A stretch of 26,980 bases of DNA, taken from positions 1 through 26,980 of IMG/VR virus record IMGVR_UViG_3300033977_000275. The stretch is one strand, 5' to 3'. Positions 7,474 to 13,265 of this stretch are shown piece by piece; position 1 is the stretch's first letter; each line of letters begins with the position of its first letter. Under the pieces are notes generated by a model that had not been told where the DNA came from, did not search any database, and worked only from the letters and a program-made list of their open reading frames with translations. Made by a program: the position numbers and the translations under genes. This DNA is from a virus.

Positions 7474-8337
7474 TTGAGTTGCCCAAATACTCTGCAATAC
7501 ATCAGACAAGCTGCAACTTCTGGCGGTCTAGACATTGTTGCAGACGAAGCTCTAAACGACATACGAAGTTCATTCCACTCTACAGTAGATTATGGGATAT
7601 CAACAAATCAGTTAACCAGTATTCGTTACAACTTTGAAAACTTAAGACAGGATCCAATGACCCTTTTTTTGAGAAACCCATTAACTGGTGGCGGTCGGTT
7701 CATCGAAGATGCAAAGAGAGTTTATGTTCTGAATCACGCTGAATGGATGGCAAATACTAAATTCACAAAAGGCCCTACGTTTCTGGGACAATACATTTAC
7801 GACTTAGGCGCAATACTTCTTCATTCAAATGGCGGCACGCCTGTTCTTTGGTGCAGAAATGTAATTGTACACGAGACCCTTCATAGCACTTCCTTGTACA
7901 GTAGAATTTGGTCTACTTTTCAGGACATCATCCCAAAGCACTTAGCGCTGATCGAGGGAATTACAGAATGCCTCAACATGTACGTACTTCTCAAGAAGCA
8001 TCCTACTTGTTACAACATGGCTAAAGCAAGCATTCAAGGAAATTGCCAGGTAGCATACAAAGAATCAACAAGACTTTTTTGTAGTTTGGCTCAAGTCCTG
8101 GGAATAGATCCCTTTGCAAACTTCTACTTTTCTATGGGACAAACATTTAGCGGTCCTTGGGGTCAATTCATAAACTCAATTCATTCAGCTGGGTTCAACG
8201 AATTCAATTATGCCTTAAGTGAGCAAACAGTTTTCAGAGAACATTCATTTAGAGAAGAATGCATAAGATCGATCAAAGGGTTCAAAAGAATCTATGATTC
8301 TGAAGATAGATCATTGGACTTTTCCAAGATACAGTAA
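7474..8337 (+). CDS. Putative zinc metallopeptidase (HExxH...E type)
   Basis: The 287-residue product begins at TTG 7474, five bases after the preceding gene ends. Residues 133-137 are HETLH inside a hydrophobic context (NVIVHETLHST), the classic zinc-binding helix, with Glu134 as general base. Twenty-four residues later EGITE (161-165) supplies a plausible third ligand, as in gluzincin peptidases. Cysteines at about 127 and 166 flank the site. There is no signal peptide, so it should act inside the cell. In bacterial phages and integrative elements an HTH regulator is often paired with such a peptidase (ImmR/ImmA), which makes regulated cleavage of a repressor attractive here. The family is not ImmA by sequence as far as I can judge. 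Start choice is uncertain. Confidence 0.6.
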   Translation: MSCPNTLQYIRQAATSGGLDIVADEALNDIRSSFHSTVDYGISTNQLTSIRYNFENLRQDPMTLFLRNPLTGGGRFIEDAKRVYVLNHAEWMANTKFTKGPTFLGQYIYDLGAILLHSNGGTPVLWCRNVIVHETLHSTSLYSRIWSTFQDIIPKHLALIEGITECLNMYVLLKKHPTCYNMAKASIQGNCQVAYKESTRLFCSLAQVLGIDPFANFYFSMGQTFSGPWGQFINSIHSAGFNEFNYALSEQTVFREHSFREECIRSIKGFKRIYDSEDRSLDFSKIQ

Positions 8338-8367
8338 CAATAACGACTCATAAGAAAAGAAGCATTT

Positions 8368-8484
8368 GTAGGGTTTAGCCATCCAGAAGGCACTCATGAC
8401 GACGTTTTCTGGGCAATGGCTCTTAGCTGCTATGGTGCGGTGCAGGCGCCTATGCCCGGTCGCGGCGCCGTGATGGCGGATTAA
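8368..8484 (+). pseudogene. Diverged second copy of the terminase 3' end
   Basis: Bases 8368-8490 match 5716-5838 at about 115 of 123 positions, including the stop codon. Nearly all the substitutions are at third codon positions: only Leu to Met and one near the left edge could change a residue. A copy decaying in place would not keep the reading frame meaning this way. The fragment is therefore best read as the terminase end of a related virus that came in with the true portal gene. Confidence 0.8.
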
Positions 8485-8499
8485 GAATAGCGCCAAAAG

Positions 8500-8555
8500 G
8501 GTTCTGTCAACTCTTCGTCTATTGATTTGCAGTGTAAATTTTCGTCTGTTAATTT
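8500..8555 (+). repeat. Left terminal inverted repeat with two subterminal iterons
   Basis: The terminal repeat occupies 8500-8517. Similar sequences TTCGTCTATTGATTT (8514-8528) and TTCGTCTGTTAATTT (8541-8555) follow each other at a 27-base step. The right end has the same two positions occupied. Confidence 0.75.
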
Positions 8556-8668
8556 TTTGTCCACCCATAACGAAGAAAGTCAAATAAAGTGACGATACGA
8601 TGACCCCAACATATTTCCTTGTGTTGCTCCGTTGAACTATATATTGTATATCCGAACTTAGCACAAAG

Positions 8669-8677
8669 CTTTTAAAG
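8669..8677 (+). promoter_or_regulatory. TATA-like box for the NYN gene
   Basis: CTTTTAAAG lies so that transcription would begin close to 8699-8703. That leaves a leader of about 65 bases before the TTG start of the NYN gene, with GAGGTT as a ribosome site near 8754. Confidence 0.4.
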
Positions 8678-8766
8678 CAACTAGTTATTACTGAAATTAT
8701 GGTTGTTATCAGAGACCGACGCCGACCATATGGTGCTCGGAAACTAATATCTGAGGTTATTTCTTA

Positions 8767-9375
8767 TTGCTTTTAGCACCTATTTCTACAGCAATTTTAA
8801 TCGACAACATGTATCTCCAAAACGCTCAAAGAGTTTTTCAAATACTAGACCCGCTAGACCCCAGAAAATTTCCTAAAGCTTTTCTTAGAACACAACCACC
8901 AGAAGAGCATTTTAGAACTTTCATTTTTGATGCGCTCCCGTACTTGCCTGAAACAGGAGCAACTCAACAACAAATAGACTATCATAATAAAAAACGGGGC
9001 TTTCTAGAGGCTATACAGTATTATGAACGCATCGATGTTGAGCTAGGTGATGTTCGTCCAAAGCATGCGCATTGCCCTAACTGCGGAACGGATTATATCG
9101 TTACAGTTCAAAAGCTAGTGGATGTTAAAATATCAGTACGTTTAGTTTCTTTGGCATGGTCAGGTGTTGTTAGAAAGATTGTTTTGGTTGCTGGAGATAA
9201 GGATTTACTGCCTGCGGTTCAAGCTATAAAAGATTCTCAAACTACTGTGAGGCTAGCGTTTGTGGAAGAACAAGATGTTCAAACTAGTAAGGAACTAATC
9301 AGATGTTGCCCAGAAAAACATAAGTTAACTCAAGCTGACATTGCCTCATGTAAATGGGATAAACCTACTCGCTAA
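8767..9375 (+). CDS. NYN/PIN-like domain putative ribonuclease
   Basis: The 202-residue protein starts at TTG 8767, preceded by GAGGTT. It has the layout of NYN (LabA/DUF88-type) domains, PIN-like nucleases that cut RNA with metal-bound acidic residues: Asp13 in ILIDNMY, Asp119 in QKLVDVK, and VAGDKDLLPAVQ (Asp144, Asp146). A CPNC knuckle (103-106) is inserted before the VDVK strand. In most NYN proteins the helix after VDVK carries another Asp; here the position looks like Arg125 (SVRLVSLA), so activity may be altered. It is the only protein gene in the transposon-like element and lies just before a structured RNA and a tRNA. RNA is therefore the likely substrate, but which RNA is unknown. 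It is not a transposase. Confidence 0.75.
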   Translation: MLLAPISTAILIDNMYLQNAQRVFQILDPLDPRKFPKAFLRTQPPEEHFRTFIFDALPYLPETGATQQQIDYHNKKRGFLEAIQYYERIDVELGDVRPKHAHCPNCGTDYIVTVQKLVDVKISVRLVSLAWSGVVRKIVLVAGDKDLLPAVQAIKDSQTTVRLAFVEEQDVQTSKELIRCCPEKHKLTQADIASCKWDKPTR

Positions 9376-9418
9376 TTCGAATTTTTTCTACATAATTTCT
9401 GGATGCTTATTTCATAAA

Positions 9419-9427
9419 CTTATTTAA
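9419..9427 (+). promoter_or_regulatory. TATA-like box before the structured RNA
   Basis: CTTATTTAAG-type sequence centred near 9423 lies about 27 bases before 9450, the first base of the long closing stem of the RNA candidate. The spacing is what an archaeal promoter needs to start a transcript at that stem. Confidence 0.45.
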
Positions 9428-9449
9428 GACTCGATAAGTAATAACATAA

Positions 9450-9548
9450 TGAAGGTAGGGAGCGGTCAGTTCTGCCTTGTTCACTTAGGTATTGAAGTGA
9501 GTTGGTAGAATGGCTACATCGGAAGGTGTAGCTACACACCTACCTTCA
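9450..9548 (+). ncRNA. Structured RNA candidate, about 99 nt
   Basis: A 10-bp perfect stem closes the molecule (9450-9459 with 9539-9548). Inside are a 6-bp hairpin (9481-9486 with 9495-9500) and a 10-bp hairpin with two G-U pairs (9511-9520 with 9525-9534) capped by the GNRA tetraloop GGAA. A weaker 3-bp hairpin may occupy 9464-9476, giving a three- or four-way junction. A TATA-like box sits about 27 bases upstream and a T-rich run follows at 9555-9563. I do not recognise a known RNA family. It lies between the NYN nuclease gene and the tRNA, inside the transposon-like element, so it could be a target, guide or antidote RNA for the nuclease; that link is only inference. The other strand would fold similarly. 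Confidence 0.55.
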
Positions 9549-9579
9549 CGTTATCATTTTTATTTGGTTAGCTTCGAAA

Positions 9580-9653
9580 TGGACTGGGCGGGACTTGAAC
9601 CCGCGGTCTCCCTGCGGTCAACAGGGCATTCAACCATGCTAAACTGCCAGCCC
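9580..9653 (-). tRNA. tRNA-Val (anticodon GAC)
   Basis: Read on the minus strand the cloverleaf is complete: acceptor GGGCTGG with CCAGTCC (one G-U pair), D stem GTTT with GAAT, anticodon stem CCCTG with CAGGG, a 5-base variable loop and T arm GCGGG-TTCAAGT-CCCGC. The 7-base anticodon loop is TTGACCG, which places GAC at positions 34-36 and reads the Val codon GUC. Positions 37 and 38 are C and G, while 37 is normally a purine, so decoding may be unusual. The discriminator is A and no CCA is encoded, as in many archaeal tRNAs. There is no intron. It lies near the right end of the transposon-like element, opposite in strand to the other genes. Confidence 0.88.
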
Positions 9654-9701
9654 TTGTTTTTGTCAATTATGTGGGTACGTATTTAGCTATTTTGCAAATA
9701 G

Positions 9702-9757
9702 GGAAAGCTAACCGAAAGTTTACATGGAAAAGACTTAACCGAAGATTTTACAGAACC
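9702..9757 (-). repeat. Right terminal inverted repeat with two subterminal iterons
   Basis: The terminal repeat is 9740-9757. TAACCGAA occurs at 9709-9716 and 9736-9743, again 27 bases apart. These mirror the positions of the two left-end motifs. The flanking target copy GCCAAAAG is 9758-9765. Confidence 0.75.
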
Positions 9758-9795
9758 GCCAAAAGTAACATTCTTTAGTATCATGGTGATTTGGC

Positions 9796-11157
9796 TTGAG
9801 TTTTGTTGTTGATCGTGTTCGTAAGGGTTTGCGTTCTGTTAGGGCTGCCTTTACTGCTCAGCGGGATGTGCCGCCAGCGGTGAGCAAGCAGCAGATTGAA
9901 GAGGACATCCCGGTTAACTGGGGAAAAGACAACGTTCTCATGAACTACGTTAACAAGTACATGTTGAAGGGGGCGGGCGCCGGGTTTGTTACTCCTCCCT
10001 ACACGGCGCAGTGGGATCTGGTCTGGGGCGCGACGCCGATTGAAGACCTGCCGAAATACAAGGACCTGTACACGTTTACACCGTACATTAAAGCTGCGGT
10101 CGATGTCACCGTGAACTTGGCCATTTCGAACGGGTTTGTGTTGGACGGCGGCAAGGATGCTGTTCGCGAGTGGTTGACGGATTGGCTTGATGAGCAGAAC
10201 ATTCTGCACACGTTGCGGGTTGCCGCGGCTGACATGCTGGTTTTCGGTAATGCTTACTTGGAGATTTGCCGGGATGAGGACACTGGCGCGGTTGCTTGGC
10301 TTAAGCCGCTTGATCCTGTTTATATGCGTCCCCGACGCGACGCCTACGGCGAGGTTTTCGGCTACATCCAGCTTCTTACCATGCCGCCCGTGGTTTTCTC
10401 AGCCCAGGACATGATACATCTGCGTTGGGGCGCTAAGAGCTGGTGGTATGAGTTTTCGTACGGTACCAGCTTGCTTAGGCCGCTGTTGAAGATTCAGTTG
10501 TTAATCAACCAGTTTGAGGATGATATGGCGGTTATCTGTCACACTTACACCAAGCCCATGCTTGTCGTAAAGGCTGGTACTCCTCAGAACCCTTTCAGCG
10601 ATGCTCAGCTTCAATCGTTGAAGGAGGCTTTTCAAACCCGTAAGCCTGGCACTGACGTGTTTATCCGCGGCGACGTGGAGGCTCAGGCGATTCAGAGCAT
10701 GACTAAGGAGATCAACGTTGAGTTTTGGCTTAACTACCTCTACAAGGAGCGTGAAGCAGTCCTCGGCGTTCCCAAGATTTTTCTGGGCGAAAGCGAGGGC
10801 GCTAACCGGGCAACGGCTGACGTGGTTATGCAGGAGTATGTCACCCGGCTGCGCATGATTCAAGAGATCATCGGCGACCTGCTGGAGACTGTCCTCTTTA
10901 AGCAGCTTATTGACGAGGAGTTCGGCGAGGGACAGGAGATTCCTAAAGTCAAGTGGAAGCCCATTTGGGAGGCCTCAATAACTGACAAGGCCAAGTTTAT
11001 CACCGGGCTGGTGCAGGCTGGAATTATCACGGTTGGTGAGGCTCGGACACAGTTAGGTTTTCCTCCTCAGCCCCAAGATGGGGTTTTGCCTGCTCAGCCT
11101 TCGCAGGTTGAGGGGGAAGACGCTTATAAACGCTCAGTTAAGGCATCTTTGACATGA
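9796..11157 (+). CDS. Portal protein
   Basis: This 453-residue protein should form the dodecameric ring at one capsid vertex through which the terminase drives DNA and to which the connector and tail attach. The TTG start at 9796 follows a GGTGAT ribosome site and is supported by the homologous stub at 5879. Portal hallmarks are the stem region with VKAAVDVTVNLA-like helix (YIKAAVDVTVNLAISNGF), the DMIHLRWG segment, and the long C-terminal helix with the conserved pattern FLGESEGANRATADVVMQEY, followed by IQEIIGDLLE. Length is ordinary for HK97/SPP1-like portals. It is separated from its terminase partner by the inserted cassette and the transposon-like element, and followed by an accessory module rather than directly by the protease. 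Confidence 0.93.
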   Translation: MSFVVDRVRKGLRSVRAAFTAQRDVPPAVSKQQIEEDIPVNWGKDNVLMNYVNKYMLKGAGAGFVTPPYTAQWDLVWGATPIEDLPKYKDLYTFTPYIKAAVDVTVNLAISNGFVLDGGKDAVREWLTDWLDEQNILHTLRVAAADMLVFGNAYLEICRDEDTGAVAWLKPLDPVYMRPRRDAYGEVFGYIQLLTMPPVVFSAQDMIHLRWGAKSWWYEFSYGTSLLRPLLKIQLLINQFEDDMAVICHTYTKPMLVVKAGTPQNPFSDAQLQSLKEAFQTRKPGTDVFIRGDVEAQAIQSMTKEINVEFWLNYLYKEREAVLGVPKIFLGESEGANRATADVVMQEYVTRLRMIQEIIGDLLETVLFKQLIDEEFGEGQEIPKVKWKPIWEASITDKAKFITGLVQAGIITVGEARTQLGFPPQPQDGVLPAQPSQVEGEDAYKRSVKASLT

Positions 11158-11219
11158 TGACCTCAATCTTGTTTCAACGGATTAGCTATTTAAAACCAGG
11201 ATAACGAAAGTTACAACCA

Positions 11220-11238
11220 TTTTTCCTTTTTTCTTTTG
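11220..11238 (+). terminator. T-rich terminator after portal gene
   Basis: A run of T broken only by a few C lies about 60 bases after the portal stop and before the promoter of the accessory pair. It would separate the portal transcript from the accessory module. Confidence 0.4.
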
Positions 11239-11302
11239 AGGTTAAGCGAATAGCAAAAAGCAAAAAATACTCGCCCAAGTCAGAAGGCTTTTCCGCAATA
11301 CG

Positions 11303-11346
11303 TAAATATAGATTAATACTTCATAAGAGATAACAGTTATGAAGTA
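11303..11346. promoter_or_regulatory. TATA box and 10-bp dyad operator
   Basis: TAAATATA at 11303-11310 is a good TATA box. Starting seven bases later, TACTTCATAA (11317-11326) is the exact reverse complement of TTATGAAGTA (11337-11346), with a 10-base spacer. Its centre falls where transcription should begin, so a dimeric repressor bound there would block the accessory genes that start at 11391. Confidence 0.65.
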
Positions 11347-11390
11347 AAAGGTAATCAGCATAATATGCACCACTAGGAGAATCGAAAGAC

Positions 11391-11636
11391 ATGACCGAAT
11401 TAGTGTCTCTCAAAGATGTGCCTAAAGTGCTCAGAATTATGTTACTTAAAGAGCTAGGGTTCAATTCAGACGGAACATATGTTTTATATGAGAATGGAGA
11501 AAAGTACCTAGACAAGTACATTCAAGCGCCGATAAGAATTGACAACATGGCTATTCTCCCTGGTAGCACAATTATCCTTGATAATAACCCGCTAAGCATC
11601 TCCTCATTTCTAGAGGAATACGGAGATGTCATCTGA
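11391..11636 (+). CDS. Small accessory protein of unknown function
   Basis: The 81-residue product starts at ATG 11391 after an AGGAG ribosome site. It is a compact, mixed alpha/beta-looking sequence (LKDVPKVLRIMLLKELGF, then GTYVLYENGEKYLDKYI and GSTIILDNNPLS) without signal peptide or membrane segment. I do not recognise a family. It lies directly behind a TATA box and a dyad operator and overlaps the next gene by 11 bases, so the two form one tightly controlled unit. Such a pair between portal and head genes is typical of a cargo (moron) insertion; whether it serves defence, lysogeny or host takeover cannot be told. Confidence 0.65.
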   Translation: MTELVSLKDVPKVLRIMLLKELGFNSDGTYVLYENGEKYLDKYIQAPIRIDNMAILPGSTIILDNNPLSISSFLEEYGDVI

Positions 11637-12327
11637 AAAACCCATTGCAGATGCCGCAGAGGGTGTAACTAAAGCCGTTCTTGGTTTTTCAAAAGAACAA
11701 TTAGAAGATTACATTGGAAAATTTAGAAACAGAGAACTTGCTTTTCTCTCAGACCCAGAGATAATCAAAATAGCAAAAGAACAACGCAGTACATCAGAAT
11801 GGAATCTTTTCACGCAAATTATAGATAAAGATGACCATTACCTCCGCATTTTGTTTCAGATGGGATTAACACTCAGAAAACTGCAAGGGAAAAAGGAACG
11901 TCTAGAATCCTTAAGGGAGAACATACTAAAAAAATATGATGCGAAAGGGCTACATATCGCCCAACTAATCCAAAATGGATTCTTTAATAGATTCCTTGCG
12001 AATGCTCTGGAAAGAAATCCTGTACCTCAGCAACTGAAATTTGAATTAAAGAATCTTCTTGACAATATCGAGAATACAGTTGTTTTTGTGCAAGAGAGGG
12101 ATAATGTAAACAACAGAGTAGAGGAGATAACTATTAAACTATTAGCAAATTCTCCAAAGACATTCATGATCTGCGGTCAAGGTTTTGCAAGGGACAAAGT
12201 TGACGCAATCATGGAACAAATAAAAAAGTGGATTCATCAACATGCCATTGAGTATGAGTACGAAATCTACCAGTCCAAATACAGAGAGGTAATCTTCCTT
12301 AACAAATCAGAAGAACAATCCACATAA
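11626..12327 (+). CDS. Helical/coiled-coil accessory protein of unknown function
   Basis: The 233-residue product begins at ATG 11626 inside the end of the upstream gene. It is rich in Lys, Glu, Gln and Ile and looks mostly helical, with coiled-coil-like stretches (LRKLQGKKERLESLRENIL and RDNVNNRVEEITIKLL). The C-terminal third changes to shorter segments with more strands (KTFMICGQGFARDKVDAI, then YEIYQSKYREVIFL). No catalytic signature or membrane segment is visible. Its A/T-rich codons, with AGA preferred, differ from the neighbouring head genes, pointing to a separate origin. It ends the accessory pair controlled by the 11317 dyad. The function is unknown. Confidence 0.7.
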   Translation: MSSEKPIADAAEGVTKAVLGFSKEQLEDYIGKFRNRELAFLSDPEIIKIAKEQRSTSEWNLFTQIIDKDDHYLRILFQMGLTLRKLQGKKERLESLRENILKKYDAKGLHIAQLIQNGFFNRFLANALERNPVPQQLKFELKNLLDNIENTVVFVQERDNVNNRVEEITIKLLANSPKTFMICGQGFARDKVDAIMEQIKKWIHQHAIEYEYEIYQSKYREVIFLNKSEEQST

Positions 12328-12529
12328 ATTCACCATGTCCCTTAATCGAACAGAATCCTTTCAATCGTTTATGAACAACGGGAAACGACGAAATCCCTGA
12401 CCGAATTACCTTGCTTGCCTTTTTAGAGCGCCGTTCGCGCAAGCGGGAATCGCTCAAATTTCCTTGCCTATCCCGAAAAAAGCCACATTATGTTTCAGCA
12501 GCCTTCTATGACTGTTCAGTTAGGTAGGT

Positions 12530-12853
12530 TTGAATGACATGCCAGGTATAGAAGAAACCGCCAATCAGTACAGATACAGAGTTAAGGATCCGTCGGCTTT
12601 CGAGAAGTTTAGGGTGAAAGAGCTCGGCAAAGGCGTCAAGATTACTCTTGGCAAGGTTAAGGGCTCGGATCGCTGGGAGATTCAGAGTTACATGTTTGAG
12701 AAAGCGTCTTTCCCAGATGCGAAGTCTGTTCGCCGATGGCTTGATCAGCATTTGAAGGCTGAGATACGGACGCTTCTTGATTTTAGGGCGTGGGATGAGT
12801 GGCGCCGACGTTTTGTGAACGCTTACATGGAGATTTCTGAGGTTTCAAGGTGA
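12530..12853 (+). CDS. Small conserved-looking head-region protein
   Basis: The product is 107 residues from TTG 12530, or 104 from ATG 12539 in the same frame. It has a beta-rich centre (RVKELGKGVKITLGKVKG, then WEIQSYMFEKASF) followed by two helices (AKSVRRWLDQHLKAEI, then RAWDEWRRRFVNAYM). It carries no catalytic motif. It is directly followed, six bases later, by a second small gene and then by the prohead protease. In other tailed viruses small proteins with this kind of sequence occur next to, or fused to, the head protease, so a role in head maturation is likely but not shown. Confidence 0.7.
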   Translation: MNDMPGIEETANQYRYRVKDPSAFEKFRVKELGKGVKITLGKVKGSDRWEIQSYMFEKASFPDAKSVRRWLDQHLKAEIRTLLDFRAWDEWRRRFVNAYMEISEVSR

Positions 12854-12859
12854 TCCAAA

Positions 12860-13237
12860 ATGAGTTATTACGCGAAAGTTTGGGGTACAGCGTACGTAAA
12901 CGATTTGCCCGACAGTAGCTTTGCGGTTGTTGAGCCTGGAGGCAAAACAGACAGTGAAGGCAAGACTGTTCCGCGGTCGCTTAGGCACTTGCCTTTTAAG
13001 GATAAGGATGGGAAAGTGGATTTGCCGCATCTGCGTAACGCGCTTGCCAGGCTTAGTCAGACGAAGTTGTCGCCTGAGTTGAAGGAGAAAGCGCGCAGGA
13101 AGCTGGTTGACGCTGCGAAGAATGCGGGTGTAGAAACGTCGCTGGATGAAAAGAAGAGTTTTCTTGAGGATTGGTGGGGTTTCGTGGCTTGGCAGGATGC
13201 TTGTCTTGCCGCTGGCGGTAAGCGTGTGCCCGCGTAG
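12860..13237 (+). CDS. Small protein with DLPDSSFA...HLRNALARLSQ domain
   Basis: The ATG at 12860 follows AAGGTGATCC, a near-full match to the expected ribosome site. The 125-residue product contains a recognisable small phage-associated domain: NDLPDSSFAVVEPGG near the N-terminus, RSLRHLPFKDKDGKVDL in the middle, and LRNALARLSQTKLS followed by KEKARRKLVDAAKNAG. In other viruses this domain stands alone or is attached to head proteases or capsid-region proteins, and its biochemical role is unclear. The C-terminal 35 residues (SFLEDWWGFVAWQDACLAAGG) look separate. Its place directly before the protease fits head morphogenesis. Confidence 0.75.
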   Translation: MSYYAKVWGTAYVNDLPDSSFAVVEPGGKTDSEGKTVPRSLRHLPFKDKDGKVDLPHLRNALARLSQTKLSPELKEKARRKLVDAAKNAGVETSLDEKKSFLEDWWGFVAWQDACLAAGGKRVPA

Positions 13238-13265
13238 TTGCCACGTGGCATCATGGTGATCTTGT

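Larger units (their letters stand above)
8338..8766. other. Non-coding junction: terminase remnant, target repeat, transposon left end
   Basis: These 429 bases contain no full gene. They hold the diverged terminase 3' copy (8368-8490), one 8-bp target duplication (8492-8499), the left end of the mobile element from 8500, and the promoter region of the NYN gene. A 25-codon frame starts at ATG 8699 and ends at 8776, overlapping the NYN start; it could be a leader peptide but has no independent support. Confidence 0.6.
8500..9757. mobile_element. Transposon-like element with NYN nuclease, RNA and tRNA cargo, no transposase
   Basis: The 1258-bp element is bounded by inverted repeats: GGTTCTGTCAACTCTTCG at the left and the same with two changes at the right (16 of 18). 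The 8-bp GCCAAAAG flanks it on both sides (8492-8499 and 9758-9765) as a perfect target duplication. Each end also carries two internal copies of a TTCGKYT-like motif, starting 14 and 41 bases from the outer edge at both ends, as expected for transposase binding sites. Removing it and one target copy gives a terminase-portal spacer within a base or two of the length of the undisturbed copy at 5839-5878. The inside encodes a NYN-domain protein, a structured RNA candidate and a tRNA, but no transposase, so movement would need one supplied in trans. The 8-bp duplication and GGTTCTGT end resemble IS6 or IS1595 relatives, without proof. Confidence 0.8.

Noticed and set aside
8767-9375. The protein in the transposon-like element as its transposase
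   Set aside because: Its motifs (ILIDN, VDVK, GDKDL) fit a NYN/PIN nuclease; it has no DDE, HUH or recombinase signature at usual spacing.
9580-9653. tRNA as the virus attachment site
   Set aside because: It lies inside a transposon-like element within the virus gene block, and no second copy of its 3' half was seen in the window.
12328-12529. Possible RNA gene or attachment site in the gap before the head genes
   Set aside because: Only weak inverted repeats (GCTTGC with GCAAGC, GAGCG with CGCTC) were found, with no promoter or consistent fold.
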